The notes beneath the pieces were generated by a model that searched no databases, was not told where the DNA came from, and saw nothing but the letters and a program-made list of their open reading frames with translations. DNA of 64,000 bases, taken from positions 496,001 through 560,000 of the forward strand of contig NZ_CP194411.1 in NCBI RefSeq assembly GCF_051603425.1. The letters are read 5' to 3'. Both the position numbers and the translations under genes were made by a program. Positions 17,406 to 26,223 of the stretch are shown one piece after another; positions within the stretch are counted from its first letter, which is position 1, and the number at the start of each line of letters is the position of its first letter. Source of the DNA: Selenomonas sputigena_A (GTDB lineage: Bacteria; Bacillota; Negativicutes; Selenomonadales; Selenomonadaceae).

Positions 17406-18071
17406 ATGTTTGTGCCCTGCGGCGAAAAAGAACTCGCCTTTTTAAAAGCCAAGGACAAGAGGCTCGGTGCCGTCATCGAGAGCCTCGGTGTGCTGAAACG
17501 TCCGACTTTTGACGACGTTTTCGCTGCCGTCGTGCATCACATCATCGGACAGCAGATCTCGATGAAAGCACAGGACGCCGTCTGGGCAAGGCTTCTCGAA
17601 AAAGTCGGTACCGTGGATGCGGCACATCTGCTGACCCTCGGTCGCGAAGAACTGCAGACCGTCGGCACAAGTTTTCGCAAGGCAGACTACATCATGGACT
17701 TTGCTGAAAAGGCGGCGAACGGCGCATTCGACATCACCGCCTTGGAGACGATGTCCGATGCCGAGGTCATCGCCTCGCTTTCCTCGCTCAAAGGCGTCGG
17801 CGCCTGGACGGCGGAGATGCTCCTGATCTTCACATTCAGGCGCCCCGACGTCCTGAGCTTCGGCGACCTCGGGATACAGCGCGGCTTGCGGATGCTCTAC
17901 CGGCACAAGGAAATCGACCGCCAAAAGTTCGCGCGCTACCGGAAGCGTTACTCCCCCTACGCAAGCACCGCCAGCCTCTATCTCTGGGCGATTGCCGGCG
18001 GCGCGGTAGAGGGGCTGACCGATCCTGCGGCGCGGAAGAAACCAGCGTCGTCCCAACGAAATTCATCCTAA
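17406..18071 (+). CDS. DNA-3-methyladenine glycosylase II (AlkA-like, HhH-GPD)
   Basis: The ATG at 17406 lies behind AGGAGG and was preferred to an earlier in-frame start. The 221-residue protein excises alkylated bases in base-excision repair. It shows GQQISMKAQDAVWARL, the helix-hairpin-helix LSSLKGVGAWTAEMLL, and the catalytic Asp in SFGDLGIQRG. There is no AlkA N-terminal beta domain, so it is the short Firmicute/archaeal form. The C-terminal tail after LYLWAIAGG is low-complexity. Confidence 0.9.
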   Translation: MFVPCGEKELAFLKAKDKRLGAVIESLGVLKRPTFDDVFAAVVHHIIGQQISMKAQDAVWARLLEKVGTVDAAHLLTLGREELQTVGTSFRKADYIMDFAEKAANGAFDITALETMSDAEVIASLSSLKGVGAWTAEMLLIFTFRRPDVLSFGDLGIQRGLRMLYRHKEIDRQKFARYRKRYSPYASTASLYLWAIAGGAVEGLTDPAARKKPASSQRNSS

Positions 18072-18087
18072 AAGCCACATAGGAAAA

Positions 18088-18115
18088 CCCCCGATAGAAA
18101 CAAATCCATCGGGGG
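18088..18115 (-). terminator. Intrinsic terminator for the exported protein at 18148-18618
   Basis: CCCCCGAT (18088-18095) pairs with ATCGGGGG (18108-18115). On the minus strand the stem is followed by TTTTCC. It also lies just after the plus-strand AlkA-like gene. Confidence 0.75.
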
Positions 18116-18147
18116 CACATTCATTGCAGAAACGGTTCAAAACACGT

Positions 18148-18618
18148 TCAATCAAAAAGACCGATATGGATGCTTGCAATCTTTCCTGCATCATTGAACA
18201 CGAATTTGATACCAATATGGTCATTGGATTCGCTCTGATAAAAGAAGTTTCCCTTTTCCTTCCTGTCCGGCTCGCCATAAAGCCGCAGTACTGTTCCCCT
18301 GTCCATGCCGACCGTGATTCCTGCCGGCGTAACCCAACCATTGTTCCCTTTGCAGTCGGCATGGATCATGAGGGCATTACAGAACGTAAGGTCTATGGTT
18401 CCGCCGTAATGATACGTATCAATCCATCCCCTCCAAAGCGGATGCTGATTTGTCGTCGATACCTTCGACGGCGCCCCGTATATGCCGCGCACATAATCGA
18501 TGGACGCCCCGTAATAGACGCCACCGAGCGATACCTCCTCATCGGGTACGGAAGCGGCGGCCGCAGTCATCGTCGAAAAAACAGCAAGAAAAACCATCGT
18601 GGAAAACCACCTGCGCAT
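18148..18618 (-). CDS. Exported protein with SLGG-Y motif, paralogue of 57420-57971
   Basis: The start at 18618 (MRRWFSTMVFLAVFS) gives a Sec signal peptide ending near AAAA; the earlier in-frame Met would precede the signal with ten polar residues. The mature part VPDEEVSLGGVYYGASIDYV and GIYGAPSKV matches LPDAEMSLGGIRLGDTMQEV and EIYGEGERV in 57420-57971. A second related half follows (AGITVGMDRGTVLRLYGEPD), so the protein may hold two copies of one small repeat unit of the kind seen in SmpA/BamE-like folds. 156 residues; function unknown. Confidence 0.65.
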   Translation of the reverse strand: MRRWFSTMVFLAVFSTMTAAAASVPDEEVSLGGVYYGASIDYVRGIYGAPSKVSTTNQHPLWRGWIDTYHYGGTIDLTFCNALMIHADCKGNNGWVTPAGITVGMDRGTVLRLYGEPDRKEKGNFFYQSESNDHIGIKFVFNDAGKIASIHIGLFD

Positions 18619-18796
18619 AATTACCACACTCCATTTCTGAGATTCCAAAAGCCCATCGGCAGCTTCGCACGGCTCTCACCGGCTCCGGCAAGCTGCCTTT
18701 TCTATTATTATACGGAGAAGGTTCCCTTCCCTGCGTCAAAAAACCTGCGACATCCCCCGCACGCCCGTTTTTTTCCGACGAAACAGGGCTGCCGGC

Positions 18797-19627
18797 TCAG
18801 GCGTTTTCCGGTTCCAGCCAGCGCTTTGCCTCCCGGCGCGTTTTATCAAATGCCCCGAGTACAGTGAGCATATCCTGCGGCAAGCGGCTGCGGCACTCTT
18901 CCTGCAGCGTTTCAGGAACACCGTAAAAGGCTTCGGCAATACTGCCCGCAATGCAGGCGATTGTGTCCGTGTCGCCGCCGAGAGATACGGCTCCTCTCAC
19001 GGCATCCTCGAAGTCCGTGCTTTCCAAAAACGAAAGGATCGCCTCGGGCACGGAGCCTTGGCATGTCGCATCCATGGAATACCCCGGGCGAATCTCATCG
19101 AGCGTGCGCGACAAATCGTAGCCGAACTCCTGCACGATATAGCTCTTGATCTCCTCCTTCGAACTGCCCTCGCGTGCGAGGAAGATGGCACTCGCCGTCG
19201 CCTCTGCACCCTTGACGCCTTCCGGATGATTGTGCGTGACAATGGCCGTCCGGCGTGCAGCCTCGCGCGTCTTTTCGAGCGTATCGTAGAGCCAGCCCGC
19301 AGCGGCGACGCGCATCGCCGAGCCGTTGCCAAAGCTGCCGTAAGGCTCCGGCTCATCGCTTGCCAGCCAGTGACGGAAAAGTCCGCCGTAGCCTGCACGA
19401 GAATATCGCCTGCCCCAGCGCTGCATCGCGTGAACGACCGCCGCACAAACCGCCGCTTCGTCCGCCTCTTCTCCCACTTCCAACAAGGCGTCCGCCACGG
19501 CGATCGTCATCACCGTATCATCCGTAAAGCGCGAGCCTTGACTGAACAGAGGAAAATCCTTCGTCTTGCCGCCGCGATCAAATTCATACGGCGCACCGAT
19601 CATATCGCCTAAAATCGCTCCATACAT
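18797..19627 (-). CDS. ADP-ribosylglycohydrolase family protein
   Basis: The 276-residue protein removes ADP-ribose from proteins or small molecules (DraG/ARH fold). The N-terminal GAILGDMIGAPYEF, RFTDDTVMTIAVADAL (di-Mg site) and the C-terminal SLGGDTDTIACIAGSIAEAF are all present, so the active site is intact. The start has GAGGAG nine bases upstream. A short open frame of ~40 residues overlaps the start from upstream (19640-19740) without similarity to anything known. Confidence 0.9.
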   Translation of the reverse strand: MYGAILGDMIGAPYEFDRGGKTKDFPLFSQGSRFTDDTVMTIAVADALLEVGEEADEAAVCAAVVHAMQRWGRRYSRAGYGGLFRHWLASDEPEPYGSFGNGSAMRVAAAGWLYDTLEKTREAARRTAIVTHNHPEGVKGAEATASAIFLAREGSSKEEIKSYIVQEFGYDLSRTLDEIRPGYSMDATCQGSVPEAILSFLESTDFEDAVRGAVSLGGDTDTIACIAGSIAEAFYGVPETLQEECRSRLPQDMLTVLGAFDKTRREAKRWLEPENA

Positions 19628-19775
19628 GCAAATCGCTCCTCTCCCTGTCCCGTGATTTTATCATTTTCTACTAGAATATCTAGAAACTCATCAATTTCTG
19701 CGTCGATGCCCATTTCCTTTTCTATGTCCATTTGACCGCCCCATAGTTAAAAAATCGAACGACGGCCATTTCGCT

Positions 19776-20213
19776 TCATCCCTTTAGCAAATCCGGGATT
19801 TCCTCCGCATATCTCCCATAGTCAGCAAACAGAGCCTTTGCAAAAGTCTGCAAATATGTCTGGTCGAATTCGTTTTCAAATGTCAGCTCATGCGCATGAC
19901 CTGTCCCCATCTTGTTGTGAAGGTTGCCTTTCACATGGATATGACCGCCTGCCGCAGCTATGAATTCAAAGAAACAATGCATGCTGTACGGCTCTTCCAA
20001 TCGCACCGAACCTTTCAGTGTTTCGCACAATTCATTCAGCTGTACGGCAAACGCGGCAAACTGAAGATCGTCGACATCCATGAAGGAGTCTGCCGAGAAG
20101 CCTCGGCTCGATACCTGCACCCGCAGACTGTTTACCTCAGGATAGGAAAAATTTCCCTGTGAGACTCGCGGCGTCAATTCCAATGAGAAATCTTCTGCAT
20201 TCAATCTGTACAT
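19776..20213 (-). CDS. WapI-like immunity protein candidate
   Basis: The product has 145 residues from ATG 20213, with GAGG in front; earlier in-frame starts run antisense over the ABC gene. It is acidic and beta-rich, with DVDDLQFAAFAVQLNELCET and LKGSVRLEEPYS, a HCFFEFIAAAGGHIHVKG strand and a C-terminal FAKALFADYG helix. This order resembles the WapI family of small immunity proteins against polymorphic toxins. No toxin gene lies nearby, so it would be an orphan. Assignment is moderate. Confidence 0.45.
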   Translation of the reverse strand: MYRLNAEDFSLELTPRVSQGNFSYPEVNSLRVQVSSRGFSADSFMDVDDLQFAAFAVQLNELCETLKGSVRLEEPYSMHCFFEFIAAAGGHIHVKGNLHNKMGTGHAHELTFENEFDQTYLQTFAKALFADYGRYAEEIPDLLKG

Positions 20214-20247
20214 AGCGCCCTCATAAATACACCCTGTTGATTCTCTC

Positions 20248-20976
20248 CTACACCTTTTCCACAAGCTGGCGCACAAAGTCCGTCGCAGGATGCGCCTCGA
20301 TCTCCTCGGGCGCGGCAAACTGCTCGATGCGTCCATCCTTCAGAATGAGGACGCGCGTGCCGAGGCGCAGGGCTTCTTCGACATCGTGCGTGACGAAGAC
20401 GATCGTGAGGCCGCCGCGCGCGTGGATGGCGCGTATCTCGTCCTGCAGCTGGCGGCGCAGCAGCGCGTCGACCGCGCCGAACGGCTCGTCCATCAGCAAA
20501 AGCTCGGGTGATGCCGCCAAGGCGCGCGCGATGCCGACGCGCTGCTGCTGTCCGCCCGAAAGCTCGCCAGGATAGCGCCCGCCGAGACTCGCGTCGAGGC
20601 CGACGATCTCCATCCACTTCACCACGGCCTTCTTCGTGCGCTCCTTGTCGCTCTTGTTCCAAAGGTTCGGCACATAGGCGATGTTTTCCTCGACCGTCAG
20701 ATGCGGGAAGAGCACGCTGCCTTGAATGGCATAACCGATCTTGCGGCGCAGCTGCACGAGATCCGCCGTTTTGAGACTTTCGCCGAGCACTGTGATCTCG
20801 CCTGAAGTCGGCTCGACAAGACCGTTGATCATCTTGAGGAACGTCGTCTTACCGCCGCCCGACGCACCGAGCACTGTGATGAACTCCCCCGCTTCGATCG
20901 AAAGGTTTAAGTCGCGGATAGCTTCCGCGTCCGCATAAGATTTGCATACATTGCAGAACGTGATGACCTCACTCAT
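20248..20976 (-). CDS. Osmoprotectant (betaine/choline) ABC transporter ATPase
   Basis: The 242-residue ABC ATPase couples ATP hydrolysis to uptake by the fused permease/binding protein upstream. Walker A is GASGGGKTT, the signature LSGGQQQRVGIARALA, and Walker B LLLMDEPFGAVD; the D-loop/H-loop FVTHDVEEAL is intact. It groups with OpuBA/OpuCA/ProV by sequence style, but it lacks the CBS pair that many OpuCA proteins carry for ionic-strength sensing. It overlaps the upstream gene by 4 bases, so the two are translationally coupled. Confidence 0.9.
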   Translation of the reverse strand: MSEVITFCNVCKSYADAEAIRDLNLSIEAGEFITVLGASGGGKTTFLKMINGLVEPTSGEITVLGESLKTADLVQLRRKIGYAIQGSVLFPHLTVEENIAYVPNLWNKSDKERTKKAVVKWMEIVGLDASLGGRYPGELSGGQQQRVGIARALAASPELLLMDEPFGAVDALLRRQLQDEIRAIHARGGLTIVFVTHDVEEALRLGTRVLILKDGRIEQFAAPEEIEAHPATDFVRQLVEKV

Positions 20977-22514
20977 TCGAGCACCCCCTTCTCCTGCAGG
21001 AAACGACGTGCAACCGTGCGCGGCTCCTCCCCGCCCGACTCGACCTCGTCGTTCATGCGCGCCATCTCCGCCTCCGAAATCAATCCGTCGAAGTGTGCGA
21101 GAAGGCTGCGAAGTTCAGGATGCTCGGAGAGCACCGCCTCGCGCACGACCATGCCGCACTCGTAGGATGTAAAAAACTTTTTGTCATCCTCCAACACGAT
21201 ACCATTAACCTTGGAAAGCCTCCCGTCCGTCGTAAAAACAATCATCGAATCGAGCTTTCCTTCGTCGAGAGCCTGATACTTGAGCCCGATATCCATGTCA
21301 ACAGTCGAACCAAAGTTCATGCCATAGGCGCGGCACAGGGCGGGGAAACCGTCCTCACGCTCGAAGAAGTCGTACTCAGCGCCAAAGTTCATCTGCGAGG
21401 CGCAGCGCGCAAGATCGGAATACGTCTTGAGCTGATACCGTTCAGCAATCTCTCGCCGCACAGCGATACCAAACGTATCGTTGAAACCCGTCATGCCGAG
21501 CCATTCCATATGATACCGATTGCGGTACTCTTCCTGCAGTTCCCCGAAGCGCGATTCATCATAAGCATCCGTACGCTTCAAAACCTGCAGCCAGCCTGTA
21601 CCCGTATACTCGGGATAGATGTCGAAATCGCCGTTCTCCATGGCGGGCATAATGTTTGATGTGCCGCCGCCCACGCCCGGTGTCAAGGAGACCTGCAGGC
21701 GACTGCCCTGTTCGATGATGAGCTTGAGCATTTCGCCGAGAATCAGCTGCTCCGTCATCGGCTTCGTCGCAATGCGGATCACCGAGGATTTCGTGCTCTG
21801 GAAGAACGCATAGGCGCCGCCCGCCATGACGAGTACGAGAGAAACCGCTGCCAGTTTGCGCCACGAGCGGCTCTTCGCGCTGCTACGACGACGAAAGGCG
21901 CGCTTCTCCACGCGCGAGAGAACGGTATCAGCAAGGAGCGCCAAAAAAGCGATGAGGAGTGATCCGTCGAAGGCGAGCGCTGCATTGTTCGTCGTGATGC
22001 CGCGGTAAATCGCGATGCCGAGCCCGCCCGCACCGATGAAGGAGGCGATGCCGGCAAGCGCGATTGTCATCGTCGTCATATTGCGTATGCCCGCAAGAAT
22101 CACCGGTATGGCCAGCGGCAGGGAAATACAGCGCAGGACTTGGAAACGCGTCGACCCCATGCCGACTGCCGCCTCGATCAGGAGCGGATCGACGTTTTTC
22201 AAGCCCGTATGCGTGTTTTTCACCATGGGCAGCAGCGCGTAGAGCGTCAATGCGATGATCGCCGTCGTATTGCCGATGCCCGAAAAAGGCAGAAGAAAGC
22301 CGAACATCGCAATCGACGGTATCGTGTAAAGAAAATTGACGACAAGCAGCGTCGGCTGTGCCGCGCGATCGATTTCGGCAATCAAAATCCCCATCGCGCC
22401 GCCGATCACGATGGCAAGGACGATCGCCACTAACGATATAGCGATATGTTCCAACGTGAGCTGCAGAAAAAAATCACTGCGCTCCTGAAAAATCCGTATC
22501 ATTTCTGCAAGCAT
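20973..22514 (-). CDS. Osmoprotectant ABC permease fused to substrate-binding protein (OpuB/OpuC type)
   Basis: The protein has 513 residues. Residues ~1-210 are a BPD-type permease (FLYTIPSIAMFGFLLPFSG, the EAA loop LIEAAVGMGSTRFQVL). After a membrane segment (~225-245) comes a glycine-betaine/choline-type binding domain (IRIATKPMTEQLILGEMLK, SLTPGVGGGTSNIMPAME, PEYTGTGWL). Fusion of OpuCB and OpuCC is known in Lactobacillales and Negativicutes. GAGGAG precedes the ATG. With the ATPase it forms a complete importer, likely for osmotic protection. Confidence 0.9.
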   Translation of the reverse strand: MLAEMIRIFQERSDFFLQLTLEHIAISLVAIVLAIVIGGAMGILIAEIDRAAQPTLLVVNFLYTIPSIAMFGFLLPFSGIGNTTAIIALTLYALLPMVKNTHTGLKNVDPLLIEAAVGMGSTRFQVLRCISLPLAIPVILAGIRNMTTMTIALAGIASFIGAGGLGIAIYRGITTNNAALAFDGSLLIAFLALLADTVLSRVEKRAFRRRSSAKSRSWRKLAAVSLVLVMAGGAYAFFQSTKSSVIRIATKPMTEQLILGEMLKLIIEQGSRLQVSLTPGVGGGTSNIMPAMENGDFDIYPEYTGTGWLQVLKRTDAYDESRFGELQEEYRNRYHMEWLGMTGFNDTFGIAVRREIAERYQLKTYSDLARCASQMNFGAEYDFFEREDGFPALCRAYGMNFGSTVDMDIGLKYQALDEGKLDSMIVFTTDGRLSKVNGIVLEDDKKFFTSYECGMVVREAVLSEHPELRSLLAHFDGLISEAEMARMNDEVESGGEEPRTVARRFLQEKGVLE

Positions 22515-22525
22515 AAGGCATCTCC

Positions 22526-22798
22526 TCAGTCGCTCGGAACAATATCCAATTTATAGCCCAAGGGCTGCAATACGCGAATCAATGTATTGATCTTAGGTGT
22601 GGCCCCCATCTTTTCCAACCGCGCAATAGCAGATTGTTTCAATCCGCACATATCTGCTAATTGTTTTTGGGACAGCCCTCTTGTTTCCCTGGCTTCAATG
22701 AGCTTACCAATCAAAGCCACTTCAAAATCAATACGAGCTTTTTGCTCTTCGCCAATAAAGGCCTCATCATTCCAAAGTTCATTGAAATTCGTCCCCAT
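22526..22798 (-). CDS. XRE-family antitoxin (HigA-like)
   Basis: The 90-residue protein has a helix-turn-helix ETRGLSQKQLADMCGLKQSA and IARLEKMGATPKINTLIRVL, typical of Xre/HigA antitoxins. Its start overlaps the stop of the toxin gene by one base. HigA-type proteins bind the toxin and repress the pair's own promoter, which would lie ahead of the toxin gene at ~23160-23230. Confidence 0.85.
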   Translation of the reverse strand: MGTNFNELWNDEAFIGEEQKARIDFEVALIGKLIEARETRGLSQKQLADMCGLKQSAIARLEKMGATPKINTLIRVLQPLGYKLDIVPSD

Positions 22799-23160
22799 TA
22801 CTTTCCCTGCCTTTCCAAATAGTCCTCCATCCTACGTTTCGCACATTCAATCTCTTTCTTAGGGGTCTTCTGTGTTTTCTTGCGAAAATGGTGCAGCAAA
22901 ACAAAACGACCATCGATATAAGCAAAAAATAAAATGCGTTCATGCAAAGGACGCATTTCCCACAAATCACCCTCCAAGTGTTTCATATACGGCATACCTG
23001 CCCTTGTGCCATATTCCTGTAAAACACGCAAATATACGAGAATCTTATCCGACAAAACACGCATACGTTTATCGGAATCCCGCCGTCGCTGCAACTCCAT
23101 CAGGAAGTCTTTTACAGGCTCCTCGCCTTTTTTATCTCGGTAAAATTCCACATTAAACAT
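22798..23160 (-). CDS. RelE/HigB-superfamily toxin
   Basis: The 120-residue protein has the phage-derived Gp49/HigB pattern: VEFYRDKKGEEPVKDFLMEL, MPYMKHLEGDLWEMRP, and RILFFAYIDGRFVLLHHFRK followed by KKTQKTPKKEIE. Such toxins cleave mRNA on the ribosome. The toxin gene comes first and the antitoxin second, the HigBA order. The catalytic basic residues of the final strand are present, so it is probably active. Confidence 0.85.
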   Translation of the reverse strand: MFNVEFYRDKKGEEPVKDFLMELQRRRDSDKRMRVLSDKILVYLRVLQEYGTRAGMPYMKHLEGDLWEMRPLHERILFFAYIDGRFVLLHHFRKKTQKTPKKEIECAKRRMEDYLERQGK

Positions 23161-23238
23161 AGATACATCCCATTTAAACTATAACATAGTTGTTATCAAC
23201 CTACAAGTGACTCTTCTGCAAAAATAGTGCCGCTTCCG

Positions 23239-23495
23239 TCACTGCGCCTCGCCGCTCAGCCTTTCAATCGGTTCTGCGGGGCAGCTTTCAAAACAAAGTC
23301 CGCAGTGCAGGCAGTGCGCAGCGCCGATCTTGTACGGCTCACCTTCCGCGATGCACTGCTGCGGACAGAAAGCATCACATCGATGATGCGCACGGCGGGC
23401 AAACCGTTCCGATCCATCGTAGCAAAAGCGCAGTCCCTTATACTGCGCAGGATTTCCAGGTATTCCTGCGTTTCCATCTGCATCCGCTTCCTTTG
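23239..23495 (-). pseudogene. Flavin-type oxidase / 4Fe-4S ferredoxin fusion protein, internally deleted
   Basis: One minus-strand frame starts METQEYLEILRSIRDCAFAT and VRIIDVML, the N-terminus of a pyridoxamine-phosphate-oxidase-like FMN protein. A different frame right after it reads CPQQCIAEGEPYKIGAAHCL and HCGLCFESCPAEPIERL, the last cluster-binding segment of the same two-domain family. The middle ~120 residues are missing and the frames no longer match. It is a deletion remnant. Confidence 0.7.
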
Positions 23496-23615
23496 ACAAA
23501 ATTTTTCATACAGCTTCATCTTAGCATATCTTTATTGTAATATCAAGTATTACATTTTATTTCTTCGCTTCTTCTCCTATTTCTCGCACGCAAAGATATT
23601 TTCCCCTTAAACACA

Positions 23616-23655
23616 AATAATCCGAATCCTGGCACAGCCAAAGACTCGGATTATT
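23616..23655. terminator. Terminator downstream of scrR
   Basis: AATAATCCGA (23616-23625) pairs with TCGGATTATT (23646-23655), followed by TTTCG on the plus strand. On the minus strand a weaker T-rich run follows. It lies 100 bases after the stop of scrR and probably ends the sucrose operon. Confidence 0.65.
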
Positions 23656-23756
23656 TTTCGCTTTATTCTTCCACGCCCCAAAAATTCAAGGAGCTGCACC
23701 TATAGACGGAACCCCCGGGCATCTTCCTGCAGGTCGCCCGTCATACGCTGCTGAAT

Positions 23757-24764
23757 TCATTCTTTCTCGATCTTGATCACGCTGGACCGTTCGATAAGAT
23801 GCGGCGGAAAATCAGCGACGGAAGCCACCGGTTCCTCAGAAAGAAGCTTCAGCAGCATTTTAGCCGCCTGGGCGCCGACTTTCTCATAATCAAAGGCAAC
23901 CGTTGTCAACGGCGGATAGGTGACCGCGCCCATTTCATAGCCGCCGAAACCAGCCACAGAAACTTCCTCCGGCACATCAATCCCGCGCTCGTGCAGAGCC
24001 CGCAGGATGCCGAAGGCAAGCCCATCCGTTGCGCAGACGACAGCCGTAGGACGATGCGCCAGAATTTCGCTGCCCTTTTCGTAAGAAGCTTCCAAGCCAA
24101 ACCCCGTCTCGATAAAATCAACGACTGCACCGCGGCTGCCGCGCGTGAAGAGCTCGATAAAACCATCCTTGCGGTCGACGCCGACCGCCTGATCCTTTTC
24201 CGTCACGCCGACGAAGGCAACACGCTCATGCCCCATGCGCCGCATATAGTCGCCGAGCATACGGCCTGCGCCGAAGTCATCCACCTTGATGTACGTCACC
24301 TTCGGATGCTTCTGGCCGACAAAAACTACGGGAATCTCGCGTTTCCTCAAATCCTCGGCAAGAGCAATATGCGCCTCGGTAATCCCGACGGAAACGATGA
24401 TGATTCCATCGGCGCCGCACTGAGCCAGATTCTCCATATTCTGCAGCTCGCGATTTCCATCGAGGCACGACGATTCAAAGAGAGCGCGGCAGCCGACTTC
24501 CTCAAGAGCAAACGACATGCCCCGCAGCAGCTTGCCGCCTGTCGGCGAGTCGACGCGCGGCATGACGATGCCGATCATGCCGCTCTTCTTTGCCTTGAGG
24601 CGGCGCGCAAAAGCATTGGAGCTAAAACCGGTCGCATCAATGGCCTTCTGTATGCGGTCGGCTTTCTCAACGCTTACATAGCCCTTGTTCAAATAGCGCG
24701 AGACCGTACTCTTGGAAACCTCAGCCAATGCCGCGATATCTTGTATCGTTACCTTTCTTTCCAT
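23757..24764 (-). CDS. scrR: LacI-family sucrose operon repressor
   Basis: The 335-residue protein has an N-terminal HTH VTIQDIAALAEVSKSTVSRY with hinge helix, then a periplasmic-binding-protein-like sugar domain (GMIGIVMPRVDSPTGGKLL, VVCATDGLAFGILRALHERG). It is the last gene of the sucrose operon and overlaps scrB by 16 bases, so it is co-transcribed and would repress its own operon. The ligand is inferred from context (sucrose, sucrose-6-phosphate or fructose). Confidence 0.9.
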   Translation of the reverse strand: MERKVTIQDIAALAEVSKSTVSRYLNKGYVSVEKADRIQKAIDATGFSSNAFARRLKAKKSGMIGIVMPRVDSPTGGKLLRGMSFALEEVGCRALFESSCLDGNRELQNMENLAQCGADGIIIVSVGITEAHIALAEDLRKREIPVVFVGQKHPKVTYIKVDDFGAGRMLGDYMRRMGHERVAFVGVTEKDQAVGVDRKDGFIELFTRGSRGAVVDFIETGFGLEASYEKGSEILAHRPTAVVCATDGLAFGILRALHERGIDVPEEVSVAGFGGYEMGAVTYPPLTTVAFDYEKVGAQAAKMLLKLLSEEPVASVADFPPHLIERSSVIKIEKE

Positions 24765-26218
24765 TCAAATCCCCCCAATTCCCATGCCTTGCCTTCGATT
24801 TTTTCAAGCTTCCTGTCCGCTGAAACCACGAGCTGCGACGCCGTCTCCTTTGTCGGAAAGACGAAGAACGACGCCGCCTCTTCCCCGTCCTGGAAAAACA
24901 CTTCAATCGCTGTCTTATCCCGGTAGATATGCAGTTTGAGCGTATCACGCACAGCGAGACGGAAGCGGCGCATACCGCGCCCGCCGAGTTTCATCGCCGT
25001 GCGGTCGAGCGTCATGACCGCACAGCGTCGATCATAGGAAAAACGCAGGTATTCACCCGCCTCCGCATAAACAATGTCGATGTGCGCTTCCTGCGCATCT
25101 CCGAGCACGAGCGAAAGCTCAATCTCCGCTTTTTCCGCAAGCAGCTGCCCGATTTCCTCCGCATGGACGGCGCCGAACTTCTGTGGCGCACCTTTTCGAA
25201 GCGCCTTCATTTCCTCGAGCGGCGCAGAAAGGAGCCTACCGTCCTGAAGACGCAGCTCACGCGGCATCGTCAGCGAGAAGAGCCAGCCTTCTTCCGCCGT
25301 CGGATACTCTTTCTCGCGCTCAGGCATGCCCATCCAGCCGAAGAGGATCGCACGCCCCTCGTGCAAAAACGCCTGCGGCGCATAGAAGTCAAAACCCCGG
25401 TCAAGCTCATGGAATGCGCCATGCTGAAACTCCAGCGCATCGACGTCAAGCCGTCCGACGACATACCCCGACTGGTAGAGATTCTGCCAGCGATAGTCCC
25501 CCGCAGGAAGCCCCTGCGGCGAGAAGAGCAGCACATCACCTTCCGCAAGCGGCAAAAGCGTCGGGCATTCCCACATGTAGCCAAAGTCGGAAAGCTCCGT
25601 CTTGAGCTCGCCTGTGAACTGCCACGCGCCTTCCTTTTTTTCATAGAGCACGGCGCACCCCTTCTTCGCCTCTGTCTGTGCGCCAAGCACGAGGAATTCG
25701 CGCCCATCCTTTACGAAGCGGCTCGGGTCGCGAAAATGCGCCGTAACCCCGCGCGGCTCGTGCTCGATGATGATTTCATCCTTTGCGGCGATTCCTTTTT
25801 CCGGCTGCCACGAGGCCAGCCTTTGTGCCGGGATGCGCCGTCCGTCCTCCTTGCGGTTGCAGGTATATACGAGACGCAGCACATCTCCTTCGACGAAACC
25901 CGCGCCCGAGTAGCAGCCATCCTTATCGTGCACATCGCTCGGCCAAAGCGCCAATTCAGGCAGGCTGTAATGCACGAAATCCTCGGTTTCCACATGACCC
26001 CAGCATTTATGCTTGTGCTCAACGCCCAAGGGATTCCACTGAAAGAAGATTTGATACTTGCCCGCGTACCAAGAAAGCCCATTGGGATCGTTGACGAGCC
26101 CAAACGGCATCTCAAAATGAAACGCATTGTGCCAGCGATGGCGAAAGGGAATGCCTTCACGCACTTTGGTATCAATTTCCCTTTTATCGAATTTCCCCGC
26201 GAACCTTTCCTCCGACAT
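24749..26218 (-). CDS. scrB: Sucrose-6-phosphate hydrolase (GH32)
   Basis: Cleaves sucrose-6-P delivered by the PTS into glucose-6-P and fructose. The start is at 26218 (MSEERF), eight bases after AAGGAG; a GTG at 26227 overlaps the scrA stop but leaves no room for a site. The 489-residue enzyme has the GH32 nucleophile block FGLVNDPNGLSWYAGKY, HFRDPS, and the acid/base MWECPTLL; a C-terminal beta-sandwich follows. All three acidic residues are present. Cytosolic. Confidence 0.93.
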   Translation of the reverse strand: MSEERFAGKFDKREIDTKVREGIPFRHRWHNAFHFEMPFGLVNDPNGLSWYAGKYQIFFQWNPLGVEHKHKCWGHVETEDFVHYSLPELALWPSDVHDKDGCYSGAGFVEGDVLRLVYTCNRKEDGRRIPAQRLASWQPEKGIAAKDEIIIEHEPRGVTAHFRDPSRFVKDGREFLVLGAQTEAKKGCAVLYEKKEGAWQFTGELKTELSDFGYMWECPTLLPLAEGDVLLFSPQGLPAGDYRWQNLYQSGYVVGRLDVDALEFQHGAFHELDRGFDFYAPQAFLHEGRAILFGWMGMPEREKEYPTAEEGWLFSLTMPRELRLQDGRLLSAPLEEMKALRKGAPQKFGAVHAEEIGQLLAEKAEIELSLVLGDAQEAHIDIVYAEAGEYLRFSYDRRCAVMTLDRTAMKLGGRGMRRFRLAVRDTLKLHIYRDKTAIEVFFQDGEEAASFFVFPTKETASQLVVSADRKLEKIEGKAWELGGFEWKER

Positions 26219-26223
26219 GCGCT

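Noticed and set aside
19640..19745. Short frame (about 40 codons) overlapping the start of the ADP-ribosylglycohydrolase gene
   Set aside because: It is short, without a clear ribosome site and without recognisable similarity; it may be the 3' end of a lost gene.
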